Shown here: positions 62,702 to 64,000 of the stretch, one piece after another | Numbering within the stretch: the first letter of the stretch is position 1 | How the letters are laid out: each line of letters begins with the position of its first letter | Assembly: GCA_028376765.1 (NCBI GenBank) | Contig: JAONBD010000005.1 | Coordinates: 1-64,000, forward strand | Direction of reading: 5' to 3' | DNA: 64,000 bases | Source of the DNA: Candidatus Kapaibacterium sp. | GTDB lineage: Bacteria > Bacteroidota > Ignavibacteria > Kapaibacteriales > UBA2268 | The notes under the pieces: generated by a model | What the model was told of the DNA's origin: nothing | Seen by the model: only the letters and a program-made list of their open reading frames with translations | Database searches by the model: none | Translations under genes and position numbers: made by a program

Positions 62702-63706
62702 ATGAGTAAATTAATAATTAAAAAGTATGAAAATACTGATTTAATCAATTGGGACAAATTCATTCAAGAGTCAATTAATGGTGGGATTTTTCATGAGCAG
62801 AAATTCATATCTTATCATCAAAATAAATTTAATGATTCATCTTTCCTTTTTTTTAAAAATGATGAATTAATTGCTCTATTTCCAGCTGCAATTATTACTA
62901 AGAACGATAAACTTGTATTAAAATCACACCCTGGAACTAGTTATGGTGGATTTGTACTAAATAAAGAACTCCCATTAAAATTGATATTTTCTCTTATTAA
63001 ATTAATTGAAGAATATTGTTTGAAAAATAGTATCAGTACAATAGAATTTAGGCATTCTCCAAATATATTCAGGAAGGAAAGCTTAGATCAGTTAGATTTC
63101 GCATTAAGCTACAATAATTATCAGAGAATTGATGAAGAGCTATCAACTTGTTTTTCACTATCGAAATATAAAGATTTATCAATAAATGAAATGATTCAAT
63201 TGTTTGATAATAGCTCAAGAAGTAAGGCTAAAAAGAATATTAACAAAGCAATAAAATTAGGATTAAGCTTTAGAAAATTAAATAAAAACGAAATTAGCTT
63301 ATTTTATGAAATCCTTGAAACAAACTTAGTAAAACATAATGCAAAACCTGTCCACTCTCTTAAGGAAATAGAATCCCTTGTTGACTTATACCCAGACAGA
63401 GTTTCTTTATTCGGTGTATTTTTAGATGAAAAATTAATTGCAGGATATTTAATATTCAATGTAAACCAAATAGGGAATCATATATTTTATGGTTCGCTTG
63501 ATTACAATTACCAAGATTATAGATCAACTAGTTATGGCTTGTTTATGCTAATGCACACCTTTGCTCAAGAAGGCCATAAGTACCTTAATATGGGAATATC
63601 AACTGAAGACGGCGGTAAAATAATTAATTGGCAATTATATGACTTTAAAGAAAGTTTTAATGGGACTGGCACAATTAGATATTATTGGCAAAAACACTTA
63701 TTATGA
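62702..63706 (+). CDS. FemAB/GNAT-like acyltransferase
   Basis: 334 residues with a split GNAT pattern. The N-terminal half has SHPGTSYGGFVL and IEFRHSPNIF; the C-terminal half has LFGVFLDEKLIAGYLIFN and FYGSLDYNYQDYRSTSYGLF. These resemble the FemAB/Acetyltransf_6 proteins that transfer amino acids or acyl groups to peptidoglycan precursors, sugars or polysaccharides. The acceptor is not known. It is next to a sugar-type dehydrogenase, so modification of an amino sugar is possible (inference). Its stop overlaps the next start (ATGA). Confidence 0.7.
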   Translation: MSKLIIKKYENTDLINWDKFIQESINGGIFHEQKFISYHQNKFNDSSFLFFKNDELIALFPAAIITKNDKLVLKSHPGTSYGGFVLNKELPLKLIFSLIKLIEEYCLKNSISTIEFRHSPNIFRKESLDQLDFALSYNNYQRIDEELSTCFSLSKYKDLSINEMIQLFDNSSRSKAKKNINKAIKLGLSFRKLNKNEISLFYEILETNLVKHNAKPVHSLKEIESLVDLYPDRVSLFGVFLDEKLIAGYLIFNVNQIGNHIFYGSLDYNYQDYRSTSYGLFMLMHTFAQEGHKYLNMGISTEDGGKIINWQLYDFKESFNGTGTIRYYWQKHLL

Positions 63707-64000
63707 AATATGAGAATATCATAATTGGTGGTGGTCTTTCTGGTACTATTCTCGCTTGGCAATTTTATTTAAATAATAAATCATTTTTATTAATAGATGA
63801 TAAACCCAAAAGCAGCTCCTCGAAAGTAGCTGCGGGTCTTTATAATCCTGTTGTTTTTAAAAGGTTAACCCCTACGTGGGAAGCTGATAAAATCATTCCT
63901 TATTTAGATGAATTCTACTCTAAAATTGAAAATATATTAAACACCAAATTTCATCATAAAAGAAATATTATTAGAATTATTCCATCGGAAGAAGATAAAG
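63703..64000 (+). CDS. FAD-dependent oxidoreductase, DAO type (cut by window end)
   Basis: This gene is not in the ORF track because it runs past the window. The ATG at 63703 overlaps the upstream stop (ATGA). The first 99 residues show the FAD-binding motif IIIGGGLSGTILAW and KVAAGLYNPVVFKRLTPTW, as in DadA/GlpD-like FAD-binding oxidoreductases of Bacteroidota. The substrate cannot be assigned. It continues the long operon beginning at 55.7 kb. Confidence 0.75.
   Translation, partial: MKYENIIIGGGLSGTILAWQFYLNNKSFLLIDDKPKSSSSKVAAGLYNPVVFKRLTPTWEADKIIPYLDEFYSKIENILNTKFHHKRNIIRIIPSEEDK

Noticed and set aside
1-64000. CRISPR arrays, insertion sequences, prophage or integrase genes
   Set aside because: No regularly spaced direct repeats, transposase or integrase motifs were seen in either strand.

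Overview
This is an AT-rich bacterial chromosome segment from the Bacteroidota/Chlorobiota (FCB) group. The best fit is an Ignavibacteria- or Kapabacteria-like lineage. This is inferred from three things seen together: several secreted proteins with C-terminal type IX secretion (T9SS) sorting domains, a complete set of late flagellar filament genes (rare in ordinary Bacteroidota), and intergenic promoters of the Bacteroidota kind (TTTG-like box, 19-22 bases, TAnnTTTG). I see no insertion sequence, prophage, CRISPR array or rRNA operon. There is one tRNA (Gln, UUG). Genes are tightly packed, often with ATGA, TAATG, TTGA or CTGA stop-start overlaps. No gap longer than 300 bases lacks a gene.

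Layout: (1) 1-15.5 kb: a membrane-anchored TPR protein, then a run of T9SS cargo proteins: a 2423-residue Pmp-like beta-helix protein, a dockerin-like protein, a cohesin-like protein, a 1098-residue protein and a 251-residue protein. An uncharacterised module of the form ATDGiD...PPxPP...FDARF...YPIxxxW recurs four times in three of them. (2) 15.5-19 kb: a surface-glycan operon with a polyprenyl-type glycosyltransferase, a predicted outer-membrane protein, and the HddA/HddC pair of the GDP-D-glycero-alpha-D-manno-heptose pathway. (3) 19-35 kb: housekeeping and metabolism: RlmD, a giant 11-PAS hybrid histidine kinase, HPPD, RodA, SufE, PepE, HisC, a glycosyltransferase, AcpS, RlmB, a thioesterase, a degenerate nucleotidyltransferase and a DUF5996 protein. 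(4) 35-48.5 kb: an ArsR regulator, a heme/cobalamin-type binding protein, tRNA-Gln, prs, rplY, a VWA-OmpA lipoprotein operon, CdsA, a DUF2142 protein, a crotonase, PdxA, a soluble REC-kinase hybrid, PfkA and a lipoprotein. (5) 48.6-52.6 kb: flagellin, FliS, FliD, FlaG, a small FliT/FlgN-like protein and FlgM. A sigma-28 promoter precedes flagellin, and its leader has two CsrA-like hairpins. (6) 52.7-55.6 kb, minus strand: an isolated NuoJ-NuoK pair and an RSH (p)ppGpp enzyme whose hydrolase motifs are degenerate. (7) 55.7-64 kb: one long co-directional operon with an MCE/MlaD protein, dihydroorotase, lumazine synthase, a T9SS beta-propeller protein, a TPR protein, a Gfo/Idh/MocA dehydrogenase, a FemAB/GNAT-like transferase and a truncated FAD oxidoreductase at the window edge.

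Several ORF-track starts are improved here. prs is trimmed off the tRNA. FliS, the RSH enzyme, the giant kinase, the DUF2142 protein and the T9SS propeller protein are moved to internal ATGs. Two exported proteins are extended to non-AUG starts (ATT at 40501, CTG at 47857), because the only signal peptide lies upstream of the tracked start. The most distinctive observations are the recurring T9SS module, the Pmp-like beta-helix on a T9SS protein, the CsrA-type flagellin leader, the synthetase-only RSH, the VWA-OmpA coupled operon, and the duplicated PAS pair in the giant kinase.
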